Shown: one piece after another, positions 7,784-19,420 of the stretch | How positions within the stretch are numbered: position 1 is the stretch's first letter | How the letters are laid out: the number at the start of each line of letters is the position of its first letter | NCBI RefSeq assembly: GCF_018130765.1 | Contig: NZ_JAFCJZ010000010.1 | Location: 124,001 to 188,000 of the forward strand | Source of the DNA: Bradyrhizobium iriomotense | GTDB taxonomy: Bacteria > Pseudomonadota > Alphaproteobacteria > Rhizobiales > Xanthobacteraceae | Length of the DNA: 64,000 nt | Direction of reading: 5' to 3' | The notes under the pieces: model-generated | The model's input: only the letters and a program-made list of their open reading frames with translations | Told to the model about the DNA's origin: nothing | Database searches by the model: none | Program-made: the position numbers and the translations under genes

Positions 7784-10188
7784 AATTCACCCTCTCCTGG
7801 CTGAAGGACCATCTCGAGACCGACGAGCCGCTCGAAAAACTCGCCGACAAGCTCACCATGATCGGGCTCGAGGTCGAGAACATCGAGGACAAGGCGAAGG
7901 CGCTGAAGCCGTTCACCATTGCGAAGGTGATCTCGGCCGAGCAGCATCCGAACGCGGACCGGTTGCGCGTCTGCATGGTCGACACCGGCGACGGTGGTGC
8001 GCCCGTGCAGGTCGTGTGCGGCGCGCCGAATGCGCGGACGGGCCTCGTCAGCGTGTTCTCAGCCCCCGGCACCTACATTCCCGGCAAGGACATCACGCTC
8101 GGCGTCGGCACCATTCGCGGTGTCGAGAGCCGGGGCATGCTGTGCTCGGCGGCCGAATTGCAGATCTCCAACGACCATGACGGCATCATGGAGTTGCCGG
8201 CGGACGCGCCGATCGGCGCTGCTTACGCCGAATGGGCCGCGCTCGGCGATCCCGTGCTCGAGATCAACCTGACGCCGAACCGGCAGGACTGCACCGGCGT
8301 GCACGGCATCGCGCGCGATCTCGCCGCCGCCGACATGGGCAAGTTCAAGGACCCGACCATCAAGCAGATCAAGGGCGAATTCCCGTGTCCGGTGAAGGTC
8401 ACGGTCGAGGACGCCACGCTCTGCCCGGGCTTTGCGCTCCGCCTCGTGCGCGGCGTCAAGAACGGGCCGTCGCCGGAATGGCTGCAGAAGCGGCTCACCG
8501 CGATCGGCCTGCGCCCGATCAACGCGCTGGTCGACATCACCAACTTCATGACCTACGACCGCGCGCGCCCGCTGCACGTGTTCGACGCCAAGAAGGTGAA
8601 GGGCAATCTCGTCGTGCGCCGCGCGCGCGACGGCGAGACGCTGCTGGCGCTCGACGGCCGCACCTACAATCTCGATCCCGCCATTTGCGTGATCGCAGAC
8701 GAGCACGGCGTCGAATCGCTCGCCGGCATCATGGGCGGCGAGGCCTCGGGCTGCGACGAGAACACCACCGACGTGCTGATCGAATCGGCGCTGTGGAACG
8801 AGATCAACATCGCCCAGACCGGCCGCAAGCTCGGCATCAATTCCGATGCGCGCTATCGCTTCGAGCGCGGCGTCGATCCAGCCTTCATGGTGCCCGGCCT
8901 CGAGCTCGCGACGAAACTCGTGATGGAGATGTGCGGCGGCGCGCCGTCCGAGAACGTCGTGGTCGGCAAGGCCTTCGGCGACGACCGCGTGATCGATTTC
9001 CCGATCACTGAAGTGAAGCGCCTGTCCGGCATCGAGGTGCCGCAGGTCGAGATGAAGCGCATCCTGACCCATCTCGGCTTCATGATGGCGGGCCCCGGCC
9101 CGGTGGTGAAGGTCGCGGTGCCGTCCTGGCGCTCCGACGTGCACGGCAAGGCCGACATCGTCGAGGAGATCGTCCGCATCTTCGGCGTCGACAAGGTGCC
9201 GATGACGCCGTTCGAGCGCGGCGAGGACGCGCGCAAGCCCGTGCTGACGCCGCTGCAGCTGCGCACCCGCCGCGCCCGGCGCGCGCTGGCGAGCCGCGGC
9301 ATGGTCGAAGCCGTCACCTGGTCGTTCATCGCCAAGCCTGCGGCCGAATTGTTCGGCGGCGGCCAGCGTGTGCTCGAGGTGGCCAACCCGATCGCGTCCG
9401 ATCTCTCCGACATGCGTCCGACCTTGCTCGCCGGCCTGATCGCGGCGGCGCAGGCCAATGCCGATCGCGGCTTTGGCGATGTCGCGCTGTTCGAGGTCGG
9501 TCAGGTGTTCAAGGGCGATCGCCCGCAGGACCAGTTCATGGCGGCGAGTGGCGTTCGCCGCGGCTTTGCTTCGTCCGAAGGTCTCGGACGGCACTGGACC
9601 GGCTCGACGCAGGCCGATGTGTTCGACGCGAAAGCCGATGCGCTGGCGGTGCTGGCCGCGGCCGGCGCGCCGATGCAAGCGCTGCAGATCGTTGCCGGCG
9701 GACCGTCCTGGCTGCATCCGGGTCGCTCCGGCACGATCCAGATCGGGCCGCAGAACGTGCTCGGCACCTTCGGCGAAGTACATCCGCGCGCGCTCGAAGC
9801 GCTCGGCGCCGACGGGCCGCTGATGGTGTTTGAGGTGATCCTCGACCGCATCCCGGAGGCGAAGAAGAAGCCGACCCGCGCCAAGCCCTTGATCGAGCTC
9901 TCGGCCTTCCAGCCGGTGTCGCGCGATTTTGCGTTCATCGTCGATCGCGGCGTCAAGGCCGGCGACATCGTTCGCGCTGCGCAGGGCGTCGACAAGAAGC
10001 TGATCACCGGCGTCAACGTCTTCGACGTCTACGAGGGCAAGGGCATCGACGATGGCAAGAAGTCGATCGCGGTCGCGGTCACGCTTCAGCCGCGCGAGAA
10101 GACCCTGACCGATCAGGAGATCGAGGCCGTCGCTGCGAAGATCGTTGCCGAGGTCACCAAGAAGACCGGCGGCCTTCTGCGCGGATGA
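7780..10188 (+). CDS. pheT: Phenylalanine--tRNA ligase beta subunit
   Basis: 802 residues, the normal bacterial length. Domains in order: the N-terminal tRNA-binding (EMAP-like) domain with IAKVISAEQHPNADRLRVCMV and GVESRGMLCS, B3/B4 editing domain (about 200-390) with PINALVDITNFM and SLAGIMGGEASG, B5 domain (about 400-470), class II-like core, and the C-terminal ferredoxin-fold anticodon-binding domain with PVSRDFAFIVD. The start overlaps the stop of the DUF559 gene, and the end overlaps the next gene by ATGA. Confidence 0.97.
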   Translation: MKFTLSWLKDHLETDEPLEKLADKLTMIGLEVENIEDKAKALKPFTIAKVISAEQHPNADRLRVCMVDTGDGGAPVQVVCGAPNARTGLVSVFSAPGTYIPGKDITLGVGTIRGVESRGMLCSAAELQISNDHDGIMELPADAPIGAAYAEWAALGDPVLEINLTPNRQDCTGVHGIARDLAAADMGKFKDPTIKQIKGEFPCPVKVTVEDATLCPGFALRLVRGVKNGPSPEWLQKRLTAIGLRPINALVDITNFMTYDRARPLHVFDAKKVKGNLVVRRARDGETLLALDGRTYNLDPAICVIADEHGVESLAGIMGGEASGCDENTTDVLIESALWNEINIAQTGRKLGINSDARYRFERGVDPAFMVPGLELATKLVMEMCGGAPSENVVVGKAFGDDRVIDFPITEVKRLSGIEVPQVEMKRILTHLGFMMAGPGPVVKVAVPSWRSDVHGKADIVEEIVRIFGVDKVPMTPFERGEDARKPVLTPLQLRTRRARRALASRGMVEAVTWSFIAKPAAELFGGGQRVLEVANPIASDLSDMRPTLLAGLIAAAQANADRGFGDVALFEVGQVFKGDRPQDQFMAASGVRRGFASSEGLGRHWTGSTQADVFDAKADALAVLAAAGAPMQALQIVAGGPSWLHPGRSGTIQIGPQNVLGTFGEVHPRALEALGADGPLMVFEVILDRIPEAKKKPTRAKPLIELSAFQPVSRDFAFIVDRGVKAGDIVRAAQGVDKKLITGVNVFDVYEGKGIDDGKKSIAVAVTLQPREKTLTDQEIEAVAAKIVAEVTKKTGGLLRG

Positions 10189-10955
10189 CCCTCGCTGATT
10201 TCCTCCCGAAGGACGTCAGCCTCACTATCGCGGCGGCGCTCTGCGCCGTCGCTTTCGTTTCGGGCACCGCGCGCGGCTTTTCCGGATTTGGCTCGGCGCT
10301 GATCTTCATGCCGCTGGCGAGCAGCATCGCAGCGCCGCAGCTCGTTGCCGCACTGCTGCTGGTGATCGATTTCGTCGCGGCCGCGCCGCTGCTGCCGGAT
10401 GCGTGGCGGAAGGCGGATCGTAAAGCCACCGCCGTGATCGTGCTGGGCGCGCTGATCGGCGTCCCCGTCGGCACCTATTTCCTCAGCGTGCTCGAGCCCG
10501 TCACCACGCGCTGGATCATCTCCTGCTTCGTTGCGGCACTGCTGCTTCTGCTGCTGTCGGGCTGGCGCTATCGCGGCAAGGACCACGCTTGGCTCTCGGT
10601 CGGCATCGGCGGCCTCTCCGGCTTCTGCAGCGGCCTCGCGCAGACCGGCGGTCCGCCGATCGTCGGCTACTGGCTCGGTCGTCCCATCGCGCCGATCGTC
10701 GCGCGCGCCAACATCGTGCTGTTCTTCGGCGCCTCGGATCTGTTCTCGATGGTCAGCTACGCCAGCACGGGCCTGATCAGCCGCGAATCGCTGGTGCTCT
10801 CGCTGATCGTCGGCCCGGTCTATGCGCTCGGCGTCGCCTTCGGCGCTTCGCTGTTCGGCCGCGCCAGCGAAAAGGTGTTTCGCGGAATCTGCTACGCGCT
10901 GATTGCGATGGCGGTGATTTTTGGGTTGCCGGCGTTGGACGGGGTGTTGCGCTGA
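10185..10955 (+). CDS. TSUP (TauE/SafE-type) membrane permease
   Basis: 256 residues with about eight hydrophobic segments in two related halves. The N-terminal FVSGTARGFSGFGSALIFMPL and the second-half LSGFCSGLAQTGGPPIVGYWL are the paired glycine-rich motifs typical of the TauE/SafE (TSUP) family, members of which move sulfite, sulfonates or other small anions across the inner membrane. The substrate is unknown. The ATG overlaps the pheT stop as ATGA, so it is translated from the same message, although no functional link to pheT is apparent. Confidence 0.88.
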   Translation: MTLADFLPKDVSLTIAAALCAVAFVSGTARGFSGFGSALIFMPLASSIAAPQLVAALLLVIDFVAAAPLLPDAWRKADRKATAVIVLGALIGVPVGTYFLSVLEPVTTRWIISCFVAALLLLLLSGWRYRGKDHAWLSVGIGGLSGFCSGLAQTGGPPIVGYWLGRPIAPIVARANIVLFFGASDLFSMVSYASTGLISRESLVLSLIVGPVYALGVAFGASLFGRASEKVFRGICYALIAMAVIFGLPALDGVLR

Positions 10956-10963
10956 CAATCTCA

Positions 10964-11006
10964 GCCGTCGTCCCGGACAAGCGTCAGCCCAGATCCGGGA
11001 CGACGG
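10964..11006. repeat. Intergenic palindrome, CCGTCGTCCCGG family
   Basis: CCGTCGTCCCGGA is inverted at the end as TCCGGGACGACGG. It lies between convergent genes and may act as a bidirectional terminator. Related longer copies occur at 13587-13713, 20321-20460 and 34625-34790. Confidence 0.8.
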
Positions 11007-11031
11007 TGGAGTTTGTTGCAGCTTAGTTGCC

Positions 11032-12420
11032 CTACTGCCTTGGCGCCCGCCGTTTCTTCGTCGACTGCGTCGGCACGTCGGCCGGCTCGTCCTTGATCGC
11101 GCCGATCTTGCGCAGGGCGGCATCCGCGGCGCGTTCGCCGCTTTCCCAGGCGCCGTCGACGGTGCCCCACAATGTCTCGTGGGTGGCTTCGCCCGCAAGG
11201 AAGACATTGCCGATCGGCTCGGTCAGGATCTTTCGCGAGAGCTGGCCGCCGGGCGACGACGCCGACATCGCACCCATCACGTAAGGCGAGGCATTCCAGC
11301 GCGTCGCGCTGGTCTTTTGCACGGCGACCGCCGCTTCGCTGCCGAACAGCTTTGAGATCCATTCCTTCGCGAAGGCGGCCATGGCCTTCTCGCCCTGCTC
11401 GGAGAGATCGCGGCCGAACGAGCCGCCGACATCGATCGAGCACAGCGAGGAGCCGCCTATGTTGGCGTACATCAGCGCCGTGCGGGTCGAGTTGCTCTGC
11501 TCAATCAGGATGTCGTCACGCGACAGGCCGAGCGGATTGCCGGGAAGCTGCAGCACGATGTGGTCGTAGCTGCCGAGGGAGAGCTTAGACGCGGCATCGA
11601 GCGTGCGCTTGGGGATATCGGGTGCGAACTTGATCGCGCCTGAGGTCAGCACATTGGTCGAGACCGTGATGATGGCGGCGCGCGCGGCGATCTTGCCGGA
11701 TTGCGTCTCCACGCTGACGTCGCGGTTGCTCCAGGCGATCCGGCTCGCCGGTGTCGACAACGCGACCGGCGCCTGCTCGCCGAGCTTGGTGATCAGCGTG
11801 CCCAGCCCCTGACGGCAGGCGATCGCGGCATTGCGATCCTGCGCACGCGCCTTGTCGATCGCGGACAGCTCCTTCAAATCCTTGCCGGCAAAGCTCGCGC
11901 CCAGCATGAACTCGGCCGCGCCGGCCCAGTCGCCGAGGTCCTTCGGCAACACGGACGCGCAGGACGTATCGAGCTTGCCGCGCGCGGCCTCGTCGATGGC
12001 ACGGTTGGCGCGCACCAGCGCCGCCAGAAATTCCTCGGTCTCGCCCGCGCGTGCGTTGCGGCGGCCGATGCGCATCTTCTGGCCGGCCGGCGCCTGCACC
12101 ACGTCGAGCCCGGCACTGCGCGCCAGGCGGATCATCGGATTGGTCTCGGGATTGTGCATCCAGCGCGCACCGCGGTCGAACGGCACGTCGAAGGTCGTGG
12201 TATCCGTGATGCAGCGGCCGCCGACCTGCGAGGCCGCCTCCACCACCACGACCTTGCGATTGGCGGCCATGATGCGCCGCGCTGCAGCGATGCCGGCGGC
12301 GCCAGCGCCGATCACCACGATGTCGGCCTCGCGCGGCAGAGGTGCGGCGGTTGCGCGCAGGGCCGGCATGGCGGCAAGGGCCGCCGACGCCGAAAGGAAG
12401 CCGCGGCGCGTGATTGTCAT
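11032..12420 (-). CDS. Tat-exported FAD-dependent amine oxidase family protein
   Basis: 462 residues. The N-terminus TITRRGFLSASAALAAMPALRATA is a twin-arginine signal, so the folded flavoprotein is probably exported to the periplasm. An ADP-binding Rossmann motif follows (IVVIGAGAAGIAAARR), with VVVVEAASQVGGR, and the C-terminal FAD contact VFLAGEATHETLWGTVDGAWESG is typical of monoamine oxidase-like flavoproteins. The substrate (an amine) is not specified by sequence. The start at 12420 is set by the Tat signal. The gene ends facing the permease gene across a palindrome. Confidence 0.88.
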   Translation of the reverse strand: MTITRRGFLSASAALAAMPALRATAAPLPREADIVVIGAGAAGIAAARRIMAANRKVVVVEAASQVGGRCITDTTTFDVPFDRGARWMHNPETNPMIRLARSAGLDVVQAPAGQKMRIGRRNARAGETEEFLAALVRANRAIDEAARGKLDTSCASVLPKDLGDWAGAAEFMLGASFAGKDLKELSAIDKARAQDRNAAIACRQGLGTLITKLGEQAPVALSTPASRIAWSNRDVSVETQSGKIAARAAIITVSTNVLTSGAIKFAPDIPKRTLDAASKLSLGSYDHIVLQLPGNPLGLSRDDILIEQSNSTRTALMYANIGGSSLCSIDVGGSFGRDLSEQGEKAMAAFAKEWISKLFGSEAAVAVQKTSATRWNASPYVMGAMSASSPGGQLSRKILTEPIGNVFLAGEATHETLWGTVDGAWESGERAADAALRKIGAIKDEPADVPTQSTKKRRAPRQ

Positions 12421-12612
12421 GTCATGGTTTCCGGAGACTTGCGGCGAACGGGAACAGCCAGCGAACCTTGGCGCATCTGATGTTGCACGGCAACCATCAT
12501 GGTGAATCAATCGTGCTTGATCTCACAGAGTGATGAACCGAATTGCAACACGTTTCGACCATGATAGAGAAGGGAAAAAAGACGGCCGGAAAAGGCCTTG
12601 GGGGAGTTCGAC

Positions 12613-13578
12613 ATGGGGACGGTCCTTGATTCAGTCGGCAAGCTGATTGCCGCGTACCTCTCGAAGGAGGTGCCGGGCTATGAGCCGTTCACGCCGAGCG
12701 ACCCCGAGCATCTGCGCGGCATCATCGAGCCCGGCGACGTGCTGCTGGTCGAGGGCAACAACCGCATCTCCGGCATCATCAAATATCTGACGCAGTCGAC
12801 CTGGTCGCATGCCGCGCTCTATGTCGGTCCGGTCGAGGGCGCCACGGAGCCCAACGGCGAGCCGCATGTGCTGATCGAGGCCAATATCGGCGAAGGCGTC
12901 ACCTCGGCACCGCTGTCGAAATATTTCCCTTATCACACCCGCGTCTGCCGCCCGGTCGGGCTGTCCCATGAGGACCGCACCACGGTCTGCCGCTATGCGA
13001 TCAACCGCATCGGCTTCGGCTACGACACCAAGAACATCCTCGACCTGATGCGCTTCCTGTTTCCGCTGCCGGTGCCGCAGCGCTGGCGGCGGCGCATGAT
13101 CGCGCTCGGCTCGGGCGACCCGACCAAGATCATCTGCTCGGCGCTGATCGCGCAGGCTTTCGACGCGGTGCGCTATCCGATCCTGCCGAAGATCACCAAG
13201 GCCGGCAGCCGTGCCGCTCGCCGCGAGATCCTGCACATCCGCGATTCCTCGCTCTACATGCCCCGCGACTTCGACATCTCGCCCTATTTCGAGGTGGTGA
13301 AGCCGACCATCGTCAACGGATTCGACTACACCGCCCTGCACTGGGCGGACAAGCAAAAGCCGCTCGAGGAGGTGGCGGGCACATTCAGTGTGTTTCCAGA
13401 AACGCTCCGTGCGCCGCCGCTCGTTCCTGAAGCGGTTGACGAAGAGACGCCGGCTGAAATTCCGGCTGAGGAAGTGAACGCGCAACCCGCGGAGATGGGC
13501 GCGACCTTCTCCGAGCATTTTGTGCTGCTTAGCGAGCTCGCAACGTACCGCGCGCGGGCGCGGGTGGTGGCGGCTTAA
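12613..13578 (+). CDS. YiiX/C92-like permuted papain-fold (NlpC/P60-related) protein
   Basis: 321 residues starting at an ATG that follows a GGGGGAG ribosome site. The core has the permuted papain-fold order: a histidine in STWSHAALYVGP (about residue 70) comes before the cysteine in TKIICSALIAQAF (about residue 180), with PGDVLLVEGNNRISGIIKYLT in front. Such proteins act as amidases or lipid-modifying enzymes; the target here is unknown. The C-terminal about 70 residues are acidic and proline-rich and probably disordered. No signal peptide is seen. Confidence 0.75.
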   Translation: MGTVLDSVGKLIAAYLSKEVPGYEPFTPSDPEHLRGIIEPGDVLLVEGNNRISGIIKYLTQSTWSHAALYVGPVEGATEPNGEPHVLIEANIGEGVTSAPLSKYFPYHTRVCRPVGLSHEDRTTVCRYAINRIGFGYDTKNILDLMRFLFPLPVPQRWRRRMIALGSGDPTKIICSALIAQAFDAVRYPILPKITKAGSRAARREILHIRDSSLYMPRDFDISPYFEVVKPTIVNGFDYTALHWADKQKPLEEVAGTFSVFPETLRAPPLVPEAVDEETPAEIPAEEVNAQPAEMGATFSEHFVLLSELATYRARARVVAA

Positions 13579-13586
13579 TCCTCAGT

Positions 13587-13713
13587 GTCGTCCCGGCGCA
13601 GGCCGGGACCCATACCGCGTGATCTATCGATCATGCTCGATGGAAATACCGAGCGACTAGTCTTCGCCACACCACTCCCTGTGGTTATGGGTCCCGGCCT
13701 TCGCCGGGACGAC
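13587..13713. repeat. Intergenic palindrome, GTCGTCCCGGC...GGGACGAC family
   Basis: The ends pair (GTCGTCCCGG with CCGGGACGAC), and so do the inner GGGACCCATA and TATGGGTCCC. It is closely related to 20321-20460. It lies between the C92-like gene and the end of csoR. Confidence 0.85.
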
Positions 13714-13757
13714 TCGCGGAGGTATTGTGCGCACCTCACAGGCGGCAGCGCACGCCC

Positions 13758-14033
13758 CTACCGCTCCGCCCGTCCGATCACCGCCATCAGCTCTGCGATC
13801 TTCGCGCGCTGGTCGGCCTTGTCGCCGCTGGTGATGGCGTGCTCGACGCAATGGGCGACGTGGTCCTTCAGGACCTCCTCCTCGACCCGGCGCAGCGCGG
13901 CGCGCACCGCCGAGATCTGCGTTACGATGTCGATGCAGTAGCGGTCTTCCTCTACCATTTTCGAGAGGCCGCGAACCTGGCCCTCGATCCGGCCGAGGCG
14001 TTTTCCGACAGATGCCTTGATGTCTTTGCGCAT
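13758..14033 (-). CDS. csoR: CsoR/RcnR-family metal-sensing repressor (probable copper sensor)
   Basis: 91 residues, all-helical, with GRIEGQVRGLSKMVEEDRYCIDIVTQ and HVAHCVEHA. Cys33, His58 and Cys62 correspond to the Cu(I)-binding set of CsoR, which supports copper rather than nickel or formaldehyde sensing. CsoR binds DNA when metal-free and lets go on binding Cu(I). It is divergent from a copper P-type ATPase, and the 17-base palindrome at 14043-14059 lies between the two starts, so it probably represses both itself and the ATPase. Confidence 0.9.
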   Translation of the reverse strand: MRKDIKASVGKRLGRIEGQVRGLSKMVEEDRYCIDIVTQISAVRAALRRVEEEVLKDHVAHCVEHAITSGDKADQRAKIAELMAVIGRAER

Positions 14034-14042
14034 GCGGTCTAT

Positions 14043-14059
14043 ATACCCCTACCGGGTAT
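14043..14059. promoter_or_regulatory. Candidate CsoR operator between csoR and the copper ATPase
   Basis: ATACCC-CTACC-GGGTAT: perfect 6-base arms around a 5-base centre. GC-centred palindromes ending in ATAC/GTAT are the known style of CsoR/RcnR-family sites. It sits 9 bases upstream of csoR and about 45-50 bases upstream of the ATPase start. Confidence 0.75.
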
Positions 14060-14108
14060 GGGTTGCAAGACCCAAGGACGAGACCAGGTGCAGGACCGGA
14101 GCATGGGA

Positions 14109-16571
<2,463 letters not shown>

Positions 16572-16628
16572 GTGTCGCAAAATCCGTGTAAAACAGGTCC
16601 ATTCGGCGATATGCGCGGAGAGGACCTG

Positions 16629-17075
16629 ATGCAGCGGATAACGATCACGATCGAGGACGACCTCCTGGCGGAGATCGACGCTGCGGCCGAGGCGCGCGGT
16701 TACCAGAACCGCTCCGAGATCATCCGCGATCTCGCACGCGCCGGGCTGCAGCAGAGCACCGAGGACACCGCGCAGACCGGCCAATGCGTCGCCGGTCTCG
16801 TCTATGTCTACGACCACGCCGCACGCGATCTGTCGAAACGTCTGGTGCAGGAATTCCACGGCCACCACGACCTCGCGCTGGCGACGCTGCACGTCCATCT
16901 CGACGACAACAATTGCATGGAGATGACGGCGTTGCGCGGCGCAGCCGATGAGGTCCGGCATTTCGCCGACCACATCATCGCCGAACGCGGCGTGCGCTAC
17001 GGCCGCGTGGTGATGATCCCGACCGGCGACGGCAAGCAGGTGAAGGCGCGCAAGCACGGGCACCGGCACGAGTAG
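16629..17075 (+). CDS. nikR: Nickel-responsive regulator NikR
   Basis: 148 residues: an N-terminal ribbon-helix-helix (RITITIEDDLLAEIDAAAEARGYQNRSEIIRDLAR) and a C-terminal ACT-like sensor domain. The nickel ligands of E. coli NikR (His76, His87, His89, Cys95) have counterparts in FHGHHD and TLHVHLDDNNCMEM. NikR represses nickel uptake when nickel binds. No nickel transporter lies in this window, so its targets are elsewhere; it sits 57 bases after the copper ATPase on the same strand. A GAGAGGAC ribosome site sets the start at 16629. The C-terminus ends in a His-rich tail. Confidence 0.92.
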   Translation: MQRITITIEDDLLAEIDAAAEARGYQNRSEIIRDLARAGLQQSTEDTAQTGQCVAGLVYVYDHAARDLSKRLVQEFHGHHDLALATLHVHLDDNNCMEMTALRGAADEVRHFADHIIAERGVRYGRVVMIPTGDGKQVKARKHGHRHE

Positions 17076-17100
17076 GCACGAGCCGCACACACGGTGCCGA

Positions 17101-17237
17101 CCCCTCTCCCCTTGTGGGAGAGGGTGGCTCACCGCGGAGCGGTGAGACGGGTGAGGGGTATGTCTCCGAGCACTCCGCGCGGATAGATACCCCTCATCCG
17201 GCGTTTCGCGCCACCTTCTCCCACAAGGGGAGAAGGG
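17101..17237. repeat. Intergenic palindrome, same family as 2402-2556
   Basis: Ends CCCCTCTCCCCTTGTGGGAG and CTCCCACAAGGGGAGAAGG are inverted copies, with an inner CACCGCGGAGCGGTGAG hairpin. It follows nikR and may terminate it. Confidence 0.85.
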
Positions 17238-17309
17238 AAGCCGCCCGCCCTTGCCGAAGCCGCATTCGGTGTCTACCTCTCGCGAAGTGTTTACCTCAGA
17301 GGATCCCCC

Positions 17310-18050
17310 ATGCTGGATGCCGCCGTGAAGGCGCTGTCGCAAATGATCTCGCCGCCGATGCGCTCGATCCTGTGGCGTTCGATCGGGCTCGCGCTCGTGC
17401 TGATCACCGTGCTGGCGATCGGCCTGCAGCGGCTCTTGAGCTGGTTTGCGACCTACGGCGAGGTCTGGCTGGAAGGCCTGCTCGGGCCGGGCTGGCACTC
17501 CTCGCTCGAGGTTCTCTCCTGGATCGTCTCGATCGCGGCGGGGCTTGGCGTCGTGTTCGGCGGCATCTTCCTGATGCCGGCGATCACGTCGGTGGTGGCG
17601 AGCCTGTTCGTCGACGATGTCGCCGAGATCGTCGAGCGCGAGCACTATCCCGCCGAGCGGCCGGGCGTCGCGCTGCCGTTCAGCCAGGCGATCCTCGAGG
17701 GCGTCAAGACCGCGCTGCTGGCCATCCTGGTTTACCTGGCCGCGCTGCCGCTGGTGTTGTTCGCCGGCGCGGGCTTCCTGATCTTCTTCATCGCCGCCGC
17801 CTGGCTCCTCGGCCGCGAATATTTCGAGCTCGCCGCGATGCGCTTCCGCCCGCCGGAGGAAGCCAAGGCGATGCGGCGCGACAATGCCGCGACCATCTTC
17901 ACCGCCGGCCTCTTCATCGCCGCCTTCGTCTCGATCCCGATCGTCAATCTGGCGACGCCGATCTTCGGCATGGCCTTCATGGTCCACATGCACAAGCGGC
18001 TGTCGGGCCCGCGACCGGAGCTGATCGAGCCGGCGCGCCAGATGCGCTGA
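17310..18050 (+). CDS. EI24/CysZ-like integral membrane protein
   Basis: 246 residues with about four to six membrane segments and the EI24-domain pattern: an amphipathic start (LDAAVKALSQMISPPMRSILWRSIG), a long central loop with DDVAEIVEREHYP, and AAWLLGREYFELAAMR. E. coli CysZ, of the same domain family, is a sulfate channel or regulator, but function in this branch is unproven. AGAGGA lies 11 bases before the ATG. It is a single gene bounded by a palindrome and by the convergent end of nth. Confidence 0.8.
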   Translation: MLDAAVKALSQMISPPMRSILWRSIGLALVLITVLAIGLQRLLSWFATYGEVWLEGLLGPGWHSSLEVLSWIVSIAAGLGVVFGGIFLMPAITSVVASLFVDDVAEIVEREHYPAERPGVALPFSQAILEGVKTALLAILVYLAALPLVLFAGAGFLIFFIAAAWLLGREYFELAAMRFRPPEEAKAMRRDNAATIFTAGLFIAAFVSIPIVNLATPIFGMAFMVHMHKRLSGPRPELIEPARQMR

Positions 18051-18072
18051 CGACGGCCGGCGCGCGGGCGGC

Positions 18073-18825
18073 TCAGACCGTCTTCTCCGGCCAGCGGCAG
18101 AGATCGTTGATCAGGCACACCTCGCAGCGCGGCTTGCGCGCGAGGCAGGTATAGCGGCCGTGCAGGATCAGCCAATGATGGGCGTGCAGCATGAACTCGG
18201 CCGGGATCACCTTTTCGAGGCCAAGCTCGACTTCGAGCGGCGTCTTGCCGGGCGCAAGCCCCGTGCGATTGCCGACGCGGAAGACATGGGTATCCACCGC
18301 CATGGTGTGCTCGCCGAAGGCCATGTTGAGCACCACGTTCGCGGTCTTGCGTCCGGCGCCGGGCAATGACTCGATCTCGGCGCGCGTGCGCGGCACCTCG
18401 CCGCCGAAATCGCTGAGCACCTTTGCCGAGAGCGCGATCACGTTCTTGGCCTTGGTGCGATAGAGGCCGATGGTCTTGATGTAGTCGCGCAAGCGCTCCT
18501 CGCCGAGATCGAGCATCTTCTGCGGCGTGTCGGCGACCTCGAACAATGCCCGTGTCGCCTTGTTGACGCCGGCGTCGGTCGCCTGCGCCGACAGCACCAC
18601 CGCGACCAGCAGCGTGAACGGGTTGACGTGCTCGAGCTCGCCCTTCGGCTCCGGATTGGCCTTGCGGAAGCGGCTGAAGACCTCGCGGATCTCGGCGGGC
18701 GTCCACGGTTTCATGGCCTTGAGCGATTTCTTCGCCGGGGCACTCGGCTTGGCGGCGGTCGCCTTTGCCTTTTTCATCGACACGGCGGCTTTGCGCGGGA
18801 CCGGCTTGCGGGTGATTTTCGCCAT
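18073..18825 (-). CDS. nth: Endonuclease III
   Basis: Nth removes oxidised pyrimidines from DNA and nicks the abasic site. Of 250 residues, the first about 40 are a Lys/Ala/Pro-rich basic extension not present in E. coli Nth; an internal ATG (KAMKPWTPAEI) is an alternative start. The core shows the helix-hairpin-helix LPGAGRKTANVVLN with the catalytic Lys, the VDTHVFRVGNRTG motif with the catalytic Asp, and the [4Fe-4S] cysteine set CLARKPRCEVCLINDLC. It is divergent from the DUF2244 gene with 22 bases between starts, so the two promoters overlap neighbouring coding sequence. Confidence 0.95.
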   Translation of the reverse strand: MAKITRKPVPRKAAVSMKKAKATAAKPSAPAKKSLKAMKPWTPAEIREVFSRFRKANPEPKGELEHVNPFTLLVAVVLSAQATDAGVNKATRALFEVADTPQKMLDLGEERLRDYIKTIGLYRTKAKNVIALSAKVLSDFGGEVPRTRAEIESLPGAGRKTANVVLNMAFGEHTMAVDTHVFRVGNRTGLAPGKTPLEVELGLEKVIPAEFMLHAHHWLILHGRYTCLARKPRCEVCLINDLCRWPEKTV

Positions 18826-18847
18826 GATCGGGATATACTGAGGGACG

Positions 18848-19366
18848 ATGAGCACAGGCAACGAAATTGAGCGCGAGAACGAGGTGCAGATCTTCTCTGC
18901 GCTGTTGACGCCGCACCGCTCGCTGAACCGCACCGGCTTCCTCGCCGTGATGCTGTTCCTGAGCGTCGTCAGCTTTGCCACCGGCCTCGCCTTCCTGATG
19001 AAGGGCGCCTGGCCCGTGCTCGGCTTCTTTGGTCTCGACGTGCTCGTGGTCTGGTGGGCCTTCAAGGTCAATTTCGGCACGGGGCGGGCGCGCGAGGAGA
19101 TCACCGTCACGACCTCCGAGCTGCGCGTGAGGCGCATCAGCCATCGCGGCCAGGTCGCTGAATGGACCTTCAATCCGCTCTGGGTCCGCCTCGACATGGA
19201 AGTCGACGAGGATTTCGGCATCGAGCATCTCTATCTGATCTCGCGCGGCCACCAGATCCAGATCGCGAGATTCCTGGGTCCGGAGGAAAAGGCTAGCTTT
19301 TACAAAGGCTTGATTGAGGCTCTGAACGCCGCCAAGCGTGGCCCGACCTACAACCCGATCAGCTGA
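18848..19366 (+). CDS. DUF2244 domain membrane protein
   Basis: 172 residues with two adjacent membrane helices (GFLAVMLFLSVVSFATGLAFLM and WPVLGFFGLDVLVVWWAFKV) and a soluble C-terminal beta-rich part (ITVTTSELRVRRI...QIARFLGPEEKASFYKGLIEALN). This is the DUF2244 pattern, of unknown function, common in alphaproteobacteria. A GAGGGACG ribosome site precedes the ATG. It is divergent from nth. Confidence 0.85.
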   Translation: MSTGNEIERENEVQIFSALLTPHRSLNRTGFLAVMLFLSVVSFATGLAFLMKGAWPVLGFFGLDVLVVWWAFKVNFGTGRAREEITVTTSELRVRRISHRGQVAEWTFNPLWVRLDMEVDEDFGIEHLYLISRGHQIQIARFLGPEEKASFYKGLIEALNAAKRGPTYNPIS

Positions 19367-19420
19367 TCCCAGTCGGAAATCGGGTGGTTTCAAACCCGCC
19401 CCTCTCCTACATTTCCGGTC

